From the NCBI RefSeq assembly GCF_014805685.1, contig NC_060884.1:17605356-17669355 (forward strand): 64,000 bases of DNA, read 5' to 3'. Under the pieces are notes generated by a model. That model was not told the DNA's origin. It was given only the letters and a program-made list of their open reading frames with translations, and ran no database searches. Source of the stretch: Silurus meridionalis (Eukaryota; Chordata; Actinopteri; Siluriformes; Siluridae). Shown here in pieces: positions 50,351-60,371 of the stretch (position 1 is its first letter; the number at the start of each line of letters is the position of its first letter). The position numbers were made by a program, and so were the translations under genes.

Positions 50351-53300
50351 TATATATAGTTATGTCATTATATATAATGAAATATGTCTATGTAGGGATA
50401 TATATGATGATCTACTGGAGAGATTTAATCAGCTTCAAAAGAACATTGTACAAGCAGACCATCACCCAAAGGTTTGTGAACTGTACAATTGTTTATTTAA
50501 GACTAGTGATTTTTTTTTTATTATTATATTAAAATTAATACATTTAATTAACACAACATTTTTAATTATCATATCCAGGAAGTTACAGAAACTGTGGAAA
50601 AAATGAAAATGGAAATAGGACAACTTGAGGTGGAAAAACAACAGTTACAGTAAGATTACACAACTTTTATGTTATAGAATTTGAATGTTCGCTACATTCA
50701 TTACATGAATGTTCAACATGACAAAATTATAACTCATATTTAAAGACTTTTTTACGACACTATATGTAAAATGACATTTTTACGTTTCAGTACACATTAG
50801 ATTATCTGTTTCAAGAGAATTGCTTTTAAAAAAAATAAAAATAAATATATCATAATACTTCTCATAAAAAAATTATCATTATCATTTTACAACCATGAAG
50901 CCACATATGATGTATTATGATAATAAAATGTCCCTTTAATTCATCCTTCTCCTATTTTTTCTTATAAAGGGTTTTAACAAGTTGATTCTTTCTCATTTTG
51001 GTGGTGTTAAATTTGCACTGTCAGAGGAGTACTTTACCAATATTTTGTTTCTACAGTTGACAGTTTCTTTATAACATATGCATGATAAATGTCTGGCAGC
51101 ATAAAGCAGCATTTTATGAATTCTTATATTCATTGCAGCATGAAGTGAACACTGTTGGTAAGCTAACCTTTGGTGCACCGTTGTGGCAGGAATAGAAATG
51201 GGCAGAAAGATCAACTGCTCAGCTCTCTAGAATAGAAGAAACGAATGAACAGGAGTTGGTAGGAGTTGGCAGTGGGCATGAGTAAAAAGAAAAGCTTTTA
51301 GCAGCATTGCGAAACAGTGAGAGGCAAAAGTGCAGATGCATTGCATATAGACAAATCTAACCTAAAAAAATATTACCACATGCTGGTAAAGATGACATTT
51401 TAGAAATTACTGTCTCCTTTCTTTCCTAATAGTTGATATCATGAAATCTTATAAGAAAACTTTAGTTCTGGCTATGTCATTCATACAGAGAAATAGCATG
51501 TACCCTTGAGCTGTACAGAGTTAATTACTTGCCTGTGGAGGCAGATCTTCTAATTTATGTAGTTCTTCCAACATTAGGACATTTAAAGCTAAAATTGTTA
51601 TGCCAGAGATATCAACATATCACATTGCATTTTGACAGTATTGCTTTCTTATTTTAATGCTATACAGAAAGCAGTTGGAAGTACTAAATGCAAAAATTGA
51701 AGAGCAACGTCAAGAGAATGAGAATATCCAGGAGCTGTTAAAAGAATCTGTAAGTTAAACTGAACTGAACTTACTCTCATTCATATGGAATAGAATTTTC
51801 TTTCCTATTATGATGAGTGACATTGAAGCTGCATACACTTAACAGTCCTTTCTCTAAATATCCTCAGAAGAAAAGCTCACAGAATAAGCTAATGAAGAAA
51901 GAAAGACAAGTCAAAGCACTGGAAGTAAAGGTGACATTATCTGATGTTTTTAGCAAACTTTTTATTTGTCCGAAGAAGAGAGTGAAAGATTTAATAATAC
52001 TTAAAATGGATGAAAACACTTTATTAAATATTGTCCAATAGTTTACATCAATAGTAATTGACCAGTCTTTAATAACTTTTAAAGAATGCATAATTTTAAT
52101 ATTTGAACTATTGACATCTCTATAAGAATAGTGATATCACAGGCAACTTGTAAACAAGATTTCTTAACTAGTAATGTCTGCTCTTCCTTGAGCATACATA
52201 TTAATCTCATGATATAATATACAATTTAGGATACAGCTACTCAAACTAGCCTGTAAAAAAATAAATATTTCACATAGGTTTTTCTTTTATTTTTTGTTGA
52301 ACACATTGAAAAAATTGAACACAAACTGTGTAGTGTTAACATACTACTCTCCCCAGTGGATAAAAAGATCAGGCAAGCAGTGAGCTCAAATAACTCTTGA
52401 TAAAACATGGTTTGAAATAGAAAATATGCGGAAACTGCTTAATAACTTCATTACTCGATAGCTGGCTGCCATAAGCTCTCTTGCTCATCAACTCAATTGG
52501 GTTATGATGCAAACTTCACATTATTAATCAGCTGACTGCCATCAATCTTTTACTAGTTCAGCAGAAAAAAGCTTAAGCCCCATCAATCTTGTGCCTGATG
52601 TTGAGCAGTAATGGTATTTGATGTCTCCGAGCTGGTATATGGCTTATTCAGACAAGTTTTATCCCAGTTCTGGCCCAACAGTACAGCCACAGTGATATTA
52701 CAAATGCAAATGTCATACAACAAATCAAGTCAAAAGTTGTCATGTCTATACATAATACATATTGACAGGCAAAAACAAAAATGGACACCAAAACAAGAAA
52801 AAAACGGGGTGATTATTTTGGTGAAGGTGTAAGGTATTTATTTATTTTTGGATTTTAAATAAAAAACAAATAGTCATTTTACATGTTCTAGCTGTGAGAT
52901 AAGAGCAGAGCATCTATTTTATCTTTAACCAGTACTTTTATCTTTGCTATGTGACTTTAGATACGTGATCTTTAGATAATTTCTTGCTGTTATAACTGTA
53001 TACACTTACAAAAAGTTTGGGACACTGTAAATTGTAAATAAAAATAACTGCATATGCTCATTAACACCTCCAGAAATCATTGTCTGTGAACACAGTTTGC
53101 CAGGTCATCCACAAATACAGCTAGTACCTCTATTATACAAAGAAGTAGGCATGCGTGAACATGATCCAGAAACGCTGCCATCCTCTCTGTGCCAAAGCTC
53201 ATTTAACACCATGTCTTTGGGACTAAAGGGGAGGGGGATCATCTGGCTTGTTATCAGAGCTCAGTTCAAAAAGCTGCATTACTGATGGTATGGGAGTGCA

Positions 53301-56300
53301 TTAGTGCCTGTGGAATAGACAGGTTGCAATATTTTTATAGTTATCAATGCTGAATAGTGTGTGTATACAGGTTTTAGAGCAACAAATACTTCCATCCAGA
53401 AGCATTTCATGAAGGGCCTTGCATATTTGTATATATCAATAGGGTTAAGGTTAATAAACGACTTCGTATTAGAAGTGTCTGGATGTCTGATGTCATTTGA
53501 AAACATTTGGCAAAAATATACAACAAAGAACACCCAGAACTGTTGAGCAGCTAGAATCCTGTATCGGACACATATGGATCAACATTCCTCTTCCAAAACT
53601 TCAGCAACTGGACAGACAGAAAACATGATACTACTGTACTGTACCAACCTTTTTGAGACCTGTTCCCACCATCAAATTTAAAATGACTTTATTATTTTCT
53701 TAAAATGGTGTATATACAGTGGAACCCACTTATCTCGACCTCGGTTAACTCGCCAACCCTATTAAGTCTACGTTTTTTAAGTGGAACTGCCAAATTCTCG
53801 CTTTGTCTTAGCATTTTTTAATCAGTTATGTCGATTTTTTTTTTTATGTCGCCGAACCCTAACATCTTGAGCACAAGGGGGGCAAATTTGCCACTTAACG
53901 TCGGTTATGTCAGGAATCCCCCTGCCACACCCCCTTCGGCAGCGGCGTTCCCGGCATCTCCCGCACGGAGCTCATCGCAGTCATGCTGATCACACACACC
54001 TGACTCTTATTCACCCACTCATCCCATCTCCTATTTAAGCCCCTCACCTCCACACACTGCGGTCCATTATAGTTTGTGCATGATCGTATGTGTTGGTTCA
54101 TGGCGGTCTGTGTAATCGTGTATACGTATCCCGCTGCGTACCCTTCTTCTCGGACTCCGCATTCTCTCAACGGCACCCCGGATTACACCGATCCTGCTGT
54201 TTTCCATGTTCACGCTGTCTGCACCACGTTTATCCGTTGCTGCCCAGCGCTGCGCTTTCCATAGCGTGGATCCGTGGATTTTCTACACGAACTGTCTCTG
54301 CTTTCACAGAACTTCGGGCACCACTGGATATCATGCTTCGCTACAAGTATTGCTGGATTATCTCCTGAGTATTCTCAATAAACTTTGCCTTTACTTCGGC
54401 TTCCGCCTCCTTATCTGCATTACAGGTTATCTCGATCCGCATGACCAATCAACTTGCGGCAACGCTGTTGTGTAAAAAAAAAACCTCCAAAAACACGTGC
54501 ATGCACATCCTCATTTAATAACGCACATCATGTACATAAAGAAATTTCAAGCACGTTAATATTTTGCCGCCATATTGGTTTTCGTTTATCTCGATCATCG
54601 GTTATCTTGACGCTTTTTGGCGTCCCCTAGGCCGGTGACATAACCGGGTTCCACTGTATTGTAAATAAAATATGGGTTTATGAGAATGCAAATAATTGCA
54701 TTTTGTTTTTATTTACATTTTACACATTGTCCCAACTTTTTTGAAATTGGACACAGCTACATTGCAAGTTTATTAATGTCTAAGCAGATTGTTGCAGTCA
54801 GAGTAGCAGCTAACAGTCACATTTAAAAAAGAAATAAAAAAAAAAAGCAGGATTGCATATACTTACATTCTAAATGAAATAGGTTGCTACACACTGTGTT
54901 GAACAATCTAATGTTGCATACACATTAATCTGTTTGCACTTTTTGTGCATTTAAACAAATTATTATCAGTTTAACATAATTGTAAAACTATGAAATTCTG
55001 AAATAAATGTATTTTTATAATAAAAAATGTGACTCTTTATGGCAAATATGTGCAGTAAATACTAGTGCTTGAGTAATGTGGCAGTATAAGCGTATAAGTA
55101 AAGAATGATTACATTGTTACTGCACAATTCTACCTTTTCCAATCTGCTTAAAAATTCTATAGGGCACCTTTTGTGCTTGATTCTTTCTTCTTAGCCCCAG
55201 ACAAATTTGCTTGTGATCTGTAGGCCCCATAGAAATCTCCTTACATACAGTAAATAAGTCATTTTTCAACTAATTAACTTTTATTCTACAACTTAGAGCA
55301 CATTAATTTGCAGTGCAACATTTTCTTTATCAAATAAAAAAGAGAACATGAACAGTCATCCTCAGTTTCTCCTGGAGTTTGCACATCAAGCTTGGAATTG
55401 TACCTTTTACTTTTTAACCTCTTTTCTGTGTTTATTTTCAGATCACAAATCTAAAAACAAAATTGGAGGCCAAATCCAAGACTCAGGACGAAAATCTAAA
55501 AGAAGTACATAATATTTCCTACACAGTGTGTATTGTATAAACTGCAGAATAGTTTGTAGAATGTTGTTTTGAAGCTAAGGAAGTGTTATTTTTAGCATGA
55601 AACGAGGTTGGGTTTTTACATTTTATTTAAAACTTATTTCTGAAATATGTTTTTTAATATTAGTCACTTTAGTTTTTGTATATCAATACTTATGCTGTTT
55701 TCATTGATGTTTATAACAAAAGATAGCTAAATTAAAAGGAGAATTCCAACACATGACAGACCACCATGTAGAAGAGTACAAGAGAATATGTTCTGAACTG
55801 GAAAACAAATCAGCATCTGAGGCTGAGCTTAAAATGGAGGTGAGATTCTTTGCCTTTTAGTCACGATAAGTTTCCTATTCAAATTCAAGTACCACTTTTT
55901 ATTTTTTCTCAAAAAATACTGGTTCTGTTGGTATTGAGCAAAGGTGGCTATCGTTTATAAGCATTAAAAAAGCATCCACAGTTTTTTTTCTGTAAAAGCT
56001 TAGTGCTGCTGTTTTAGAAACCTGGTTTGCTTATTACAGGTTCAGAAGTGGAAGCAAACATCGCTGGAAGCAACAAAGTGCAAGGAAGACACTGAACTCA
56101 AATTCCAGCAGAAGATAGCTGACATGGTTGCTTTGATGGAAAGGCATAAGGTAAATTTGATTTATTAAGATGGTAAAAATTAATGTTTATAAACAATTTT
56201 TAAGTAGTCATTGTAGTTAGTTTGTTAGGATGTTCAGGTTTTTTTTTTTTTTTTACGTAAAAACCTAAAATTAAGTTTTGTGACTTCTCTAAATCTCTTT

Positions 56301-58956
56301 TTTTTTACTTCCTTAATAGCATGAGTATGACAAAATGGTGGAAGAAAAGGATGCTGAACTGAATGAGAAAAGAATGCGAGAAGTTGAAGTTAATGCAAAT
56401 AAAACCTCATTGGTAATTATTCATTGGATTTCAAAAATACAACCGCATATTATAACCCCAAATGTGAAATAGCAAATATTGGTCTACTCTACTGCTGTGA
56501 TATTCAGATGTACTCTCCTTTATATAAGCCAGGCCAGGTTTTGAGAAAGAACAAATCTTGCATTTTGTCAGGAACATCATCCTGTAAAAGCATATTTCAG
56601 TTACTTTTCTCTGTATATTTCACAATAATAATTTGGTGGGTCCTGAGAGTCAGAAATAATAACAGCAAGTTAATCAACATGACTGTATTCACTGTTGCTA
56701 TTTCCACTCCTGGGATACTGTGGGGAAAATAAGATCAGCGCCATCTGCTGTCTATTTAAGGCAGTACAGCACTTGAAATACCTGTCTTTTGTAGGAGCTG
56801 GAGCTGTCCTATCTTCAAGTTGAAAATGTACAACTAAAACAACAACTTGATGAAATAAATATTGAAAAGGTAAGTTTAGATTTTGTTTTTATTGTTTATT
56901 TAAAAGATTTTTGTAGACAAAGTTGTAACTGTGTTGGAGATATTACAGGAAGATCTGCAGCAGCACGTGCAAGAACTTACTAAGTTGCAGACATCTCAGA
57001 AGGATATTTACAAAAAGAAAGAGGTTTACCTTTAAGTGCAGTAGAATAATTGATATTCTGTATAATTCTTAATCATATCTAATCAGCTTTATATATTTAC
57101 AAATGTATTTGTTTATTTTTACGTATTTAAGGAGTGTCTAGAACAAGAAATGATAACTTTAAAAAAGCAAATTAAATTCCTTGAAAAAGACAAGACTCCA
57201 AAGGTATTATTTACAATCATTTAATGTTCTTATTATACTCTGGAAATCTTTTTTTTTTTTTTTTAATTACTAACTGATTATTTGCAGCTGCAGACTCCTT
57301 CAAAAACTGAGAAAGGGTCTGAAATGCCAGATGTTCCCATCAAAATATCAACCTCTGCATTTTCAAAGAAGAGAGACCCAGCAACACCTTTTGTTAGCAA
57401 TTATTAAGTATTTACATTGATTGTGGTGATTAATCTAGTACAGCTGATGTGATTTCTTAACAACATTTATTCTGATTATTAACAGAAATTAGATGAGAAA
57501 AGTTGTCTTCAAACACCATCTTGGTCTTTGGGAACAAAACCAGGAACAACACCTCGAATAAGGGTAAGCATATCTACTATTTTTGACTGAAGCAAATAGC
57601 AGGATTGAGTGAATGAAATACCTCTGTTATAGTCTTTCAGAGTACGCACACCACCTTCAACAGAGAAAGCAGCGCCGTGGAAGAAAAGCACCCTGGAGCT
57701 GGATCCCAAGTCCGATAGCTCTGAACAAAACGATGTACTGGTAAATTATTCTCTAATGCAGAATTACCTTTGCTATTAAAAACCTTTTTTTTTTTTTTTT
57801 TTTTGATTTTGAAAAGTGGACAGAGCACAGTAAATGTTTTACATCCTTTTGATTTGTATCTTTTATATCTTTCCGCAGAGTTTCTCTACAGTGATTAACA
57901 AGCAAGCAGAAGAACCTGGAACAGTATGGCCAGGCTTATTCAAGAAGGTATGTATGAAACATATACAATTTTACATTATAACCTTAACCTTGGTAACCTT
58001 GATGTGGTATTTAGCACCAAAACAGTAAGATTATCTTGCATAAAGTGGCTGCTGCCATTAGTGAAGGGAGGTACACGGTCTGTAGCATATTTAGATAAGA
58101 TGTACATGTAAAATAACAGCCACATGAATGCCAAGACTCAAGGTTTCCTTACAGAACATTGCTCTGAACATTACACAGTCTTTGTAATTTTGCCTTTTTC
58201 ACATTGTGCATCCTGGTGCAATCTTTCCACAGGTATGTGTGACACACGTTCCTGACCATCAACATAATAAATGTAATTCATCAGACAAGGCCACCTTCTT
58301 TTAGTGCTCTATGGGTTTTTTATGCACATGTCCACACTATAAGGTGCTGTGTGTCTGGCAGTTCTCTTTTATAGACAGAATGAAAGTAGCTGTTTTGTAT
58401 TTTGGGACAAGACAAGCTAACTTTTGCTCCCCACATGAATTGGTGTGCCTTGAGCACCATTGCAAAGCGTGACAATCAAGCAAAAAATAAAATAAAACCT
58501 TTTGGAGATGTTCTGACCCGTCTATGTACACCATCACAGCTCAGATGTTTATGCTTGCTGATTTATCCTGCTTCCAACTTTGAAAACTAACTGCTTATTA
58601 TATGCCTAATATATCCCACCTCTAGACAAATTCTATAGTAACAAGATAATCAATCTTATTATAACATGTTATGTGGTTTTAATGTTATGTCTGCTATATA
58701 TTGAATCATTCAGCATATCTTATTTATACTGTAATATTTAATACTTTATCAGAATGACAGTAAACATACAAAACTCAGAACAATGCACCAAGGTAACAGT
58801 GTTGTTTATTTACAGGCACAGGGTTCTGCTGTTTATAAGTCTCCTGGAGCAGCATTAAAATTAGCAGCTATGAAGAGAATGCGGGATGCAGGTTGGGCTA
58901 CCATTACCAATTCAGACAAGAAAAAGAAGAAATTTACAGAAAAAATATTTGCTTAA
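40457..58956 (+). CDS. sycp1: Synaptonemal complex protein 1
   Basis: SYCP1 forms the transverse filaments that join homologous chromosomes in meiotic prophase. Coding exons: 40457-40582, 40678-40753, 40889-40932, 41072-41236, 41699-41766, 41857-41930, 42038-42096, 42256-42322, 42437-42510, 47339-47447, 47568-47662, 47749-47933, 48046-48113, 48190-48251, 48334-48450, 49222-49326, 49701-49804, 50396-50471, 50579-50649, 51668-51749, 51868-51930, 55442-55504, 55723-55839, 56040-56150, 56320-56412, 56795-56869, 56949-57023, 57132-57203, 57288-57392, 57486-57563, 57633-57740, 57879-57947, 58816-58956. Every junction keeps frame and the total is 999 codons with the stop (human protein 976 aa). Recognised: the N-terminal VPPR and [23 protein letters not shown] near residue 90; [53 protein letters not shown] coiled coil covers roughly residues 85-830, then a basic tail of about 165 residues with several Thr-Pro sites and the conserved end [14 protein letters not shown] plus a lysine cluster. 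Exons 3 and 4 are short and inferred from homology and phase. Confidence 0.96.
42511..43908. other. sycp1 large intron, left part
   Basis: No exon is seen. The region 43,785-43,890 (GTGTGTGAAAATCCCAGTAG) resembles an inner piece of a fish DNA transposon and directly precedes a Tc1-like copy. Confidence 0.4.
43909..45590 (-). mobile_element. Tc1-like transposon, degraded, in sycp1 intron
   Basis: The plus-strand left end is CAGGTGCATCTCAATAAATT, a familiar fish Tc1/mariner terminus. Read on the minus strand, the transposase pieces are a helix-turn-helix part ([13 protein letters not shown] near 45,420), then [13 protein letters not shown] near 45,260, [19 protein letters not shown] near 45,150-45,110, and the C-terminus [20 protein letters not shown] ending near 44,555. 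Frames are broken. The right border is unclear and passes into a BED-finger fragment. An LTR-like insert splits the 3' non-coding part. Confidence 0.8.
44229..44518 (+). mobile_element. Probable solo LTR inserted in the Tc1-like copy
   Basis: A 290-bp GC-richer block starts with TG (TGCTGTGGCAGCAGGGGC) and ends with CA (AGCTCTCCCGCA). It carries a TATA-like GTATAAAG near 44,369 and AATAAA near 44,444-44,452, and it interrupts Tc1 sequence that resumes at TTGGCCTTCTGG. These are LTR features. I could not prove a clean target duplication, so another short insert type is possible. Confidence 0.55.
45620..45804 (-). pseudogene. BED-type zinc-finger remnant (hAT/ZBED leader)
   Basis: On the minus strand from an ATG at 45804: a [13 protein letters not shown] leader, two stop codons, then [31 protein letters not shown]. 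This is the BED finger of hAT transposases and ZBED proteins. The first of the paired cysteines reads Trp, while the later Cys and the His pair remain. It is dead and adjoins the 5' side of the Tc1-like copy. Confidence 0.65.
46045..46144. repeat. (ATCC)n/(ATCT)n microsatellite
   Basis: ATCC units change into ATCT units over about 100 bp in the large sycp1 intron. The Ser-Ile open frame across it is artificial. Confidence 0.98.
46145..47338. other. sycp1 large intron, right part
   Basis: No exon or recognisable element is seen up to the acceptor at 47337-47338. Conserved human segments between exons ending at 42510 and starting at 47339 appear to be covered by those exons, so I do not think one is missing. 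Confidence 0.4.
47509..47549. repeat. (ATT)n microsatellite close to an acceptor
   Basis: A pure ATT run of about 41 bp ends 18 bp before the acceptor of the exon at 47568, so it occupies the branch-point and polypyrimidine region of a short 120-bp intron. Confidence 0.95.
50082..50120 (+). repeat. Extra copy of a sycp1 splice acceptor and exon start
   Basis: These 39 bases match 50382-50420 with two differences, at an offset of exactly 300 bp. The real copy holds the acceptor TAG/G and the first 25 bases of the exon at 50396 (coding DIYDDLLE). The extra copy also has TAG before GGATATATATGATGATC. Spliced there, the frame would run [11 protein letters not shown] and stop inside the tetranucleotide array. 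Confidence 0.9.
50121..50350. repeat. (ATAG)n/(ATGG)-interrupted array, about 230 bp
   Basis: ATAG units with scattered ATGG steps run between the two copies of the exon start. It is likely unstable in length. Confidence 0.97.
53717..54656. mobile_element. pogo/Tigger-like MITE, middle shell
   Basis: The ends read CAGTGGAACCCACTTATC and, reversed, CAGTGGAACCCGGTTATG, flanked by TA on both sides (53715-53716, 54657-54658). The CAGTGGAACC start with TTAACTCG wording is typical of the pogo/Tigger group. Its own sequence is only about 420 bp and has no transposase; the rest is the LTR insert. Confidence 0.82.
53908..54424 (+). mobile_element. Solo LTR, 517 bp, innermost insert
   Basis: It begins TGTCAGGAATCCCCC and ends CTGCATTACA, with a direct GGTTA at 53903-53907 and again at 54425-54429: the 5-bp duplication of an LTR element. 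Removing it restores continuous CGGTTATCTCGATCC wording of the host MITE. It contains TTTAAG near 54,034 as a possible TATA-like box and AATAAA near 54,377. No internal retroelement is present, so it is a recombined solo LTR. Confidence 0.85.
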
Positions 58957-59229
58957 CCACTTTTACTAACTTAACCACTTAATAACTTGTTTTTGGTTCT
59001 CCAGTTCATTTCCATTTGAGAATATTTATAAAGTATAAGATTTTATTTATATATTATTTATAAAGTATTAGATATAAAGGGAAATATGTTTTCCGGGTAG
59101 AATATTCCACATTTGTTTGCTTGTGTGTTCACACTTTTGTATAAGATTTGAATGTTATGTTAAATTTCTAAAAGTAGCATTTCTTGTTACAGTTATGTAT
59201 ATCTGTTTCACCTATTATTCTTTTCATGA

Positions 59230-59235
59230 AATAAA
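59230..59235 (+). terminator. sycp1: sycp1 poly(A) signal
   Basis: AATAAA lies 274 bp after the sycp1 stop and is the last such signal before the convergent gene's coding end at 59280. Confidence 0.65.
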
Positions 59236-59279
59236 AATATTCAAACTTACTTTCAGTGTTAACATACAAGACTGATTTG

Positions 59280-60371
59280 CTAAGGCTCTTGGTCAGTGGT
59301 TTTGAAGGGGGAAGCTTCAGGAATATGATCCTCATGCAAAAACTCCAGTCTGAATTGAGTAGGTGTGTAGGTAAATGGTGGGTCTTCGTTAAGTGCTGTT
59401 ACTGTGGAGTTGTAGATCCGAGGTCCATCATAGAGCCCTCCTGAAATTACTAGGGTATCATCTGTTATTGTGAACTGCCCACCTACAATTCCATGTATGA
59501 AATGTAATACATTGTTAATATACCACTGAAATTAGAACACAACAAATTTGATGGTCTTCTGAAGTCTTCAATGTGAAGAAAGCTGCTCTTACCTGTTTCT
59601 TCATTGTGAAGAGGACGATGAGAATACTGAGCTCCTTTGCTCCTGGTCATTTTGTAGACAGATAGCCCCAGAATTATTAGAACTATCACACCAAGTACTA
59701 CACTAAACAAAATGGTCAGGGAAATTTCTGAGTGATTTAGACCAGCACCTGATTAAACAATTAAAGTAAACAGAGAACATACATAAGTGTAAATGTAATA
59801 TGAAAACCTAATAGTGTATTAGTATTTGCATTTGTAATAGTATGTGTATACTTTTACCTGCCGTTTCATTGTTTGTTTTGTTGCCAATAGCCATTTCTGT
59901 GGTAAAGAATGTAGAAGTGGACTTGGATGTGCTTTCATTACTGCCATGCACAGTGGATACTGGAAGGATGAGTGTTGTTGAGATTGTTGTTCTTGTGGGA
60001 TCAGAAGCAGACTGTGTTGCAAAGTTTGCTTTAGTGGCAGATGCGTTTATCTGATGTGTTGTAATCTCTGCTGTTGGGCTGGGCATCGGTGAGTTGTGCT
60101 GTGTGCTGTTATAGACTGTACTGTTTGTACTGTTATGCTGGTTTGGAATTGTTGAGCTGGTACTTGAACTGTTTATGCTGGCATTAATAGTTGAATAATT
60201 ATATGAGTTGTTTGCCTGTTGTGTTGTATCTTTTTGGTATTTTCTTGGTATTCTCTGCCTGGTTGTTTCCTTTGCATTATGTACAGGTGCTGGACTGGTA
60301 AAAATGTGTAGAGTGAAGGAAAGTACAATGAAAAGGGAACACATCAAAGGCAATTTATTGCACAGATCCAT
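59280..60371 (-). CDS. Mucin-like single-pass membrane protein, unnamed
   Basis: Three exons on the minus strand: 60371-59858, 59748-59593, 59482-59280, phases 1 and 1, 290 aa. The start ATG (60369-60371) opens a signal peptide (leucine/phenylalanine-rich core SLFIVLSFTLHIF). Residues 35-165 are Ser/Thr/Asn-rich with many N-x-S/T sites (NNSYNYS, NASINSS, NSTNSTVYNST) and read like a heavily O-glycosylated stalk. Exon 2 carries one TM helix (LFSVVLGVIVLIILGLSVY), a basic stop-transfer and SHRPLHNEE. Exon 3 gives a tail with LVISGGLYDGPRIYN and FTYTPTQFRLEFL, rich in Tyr and Pro. The tail looks conserved and signalling-like. MUC15 and PARM1 have the same layout and vaguely similar tails, but I cannot assign it. 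A TTTATT (AATAAA on the minus strand) at 59042-59047 would make its transcript overlap the sycp1 3' end. Confidence 0.78.

Larger units (their letters stand above)
53000..54757 (+). mobile_element. Tc1/mariner-like element, outer shell of a nest
   Basis: The left end (AAAAAGTTTGGGACACTG, then GTAAATAAAAA) pairs with the right end (TTTACATTTTACACATTGTC, then CAACTTTTTTGAAATTGG). Inside on the plus strand are broken transposase pieces: GAACATGATCCAGAAACGCT near 53,158, GCTCATTTAACACCATG near 53,198, a TGGTATGGGAGTGCATTAGT near 53,287, and the late ACTGTTGAGCAGCTAGAATC near 53,540. It is the same family as 11,600-11,947. It has internal deletions and no intact frame. It sits in the sycp1 intron 51931-55441. 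Confidence 0.75.

Noticed and set aside
54076..54475. Overlapping plus-strand frames near 54.1-54.5 kb
   Set aside because: They lie inside the solo LTR, where GC-rich sequence simply has fewer stops.
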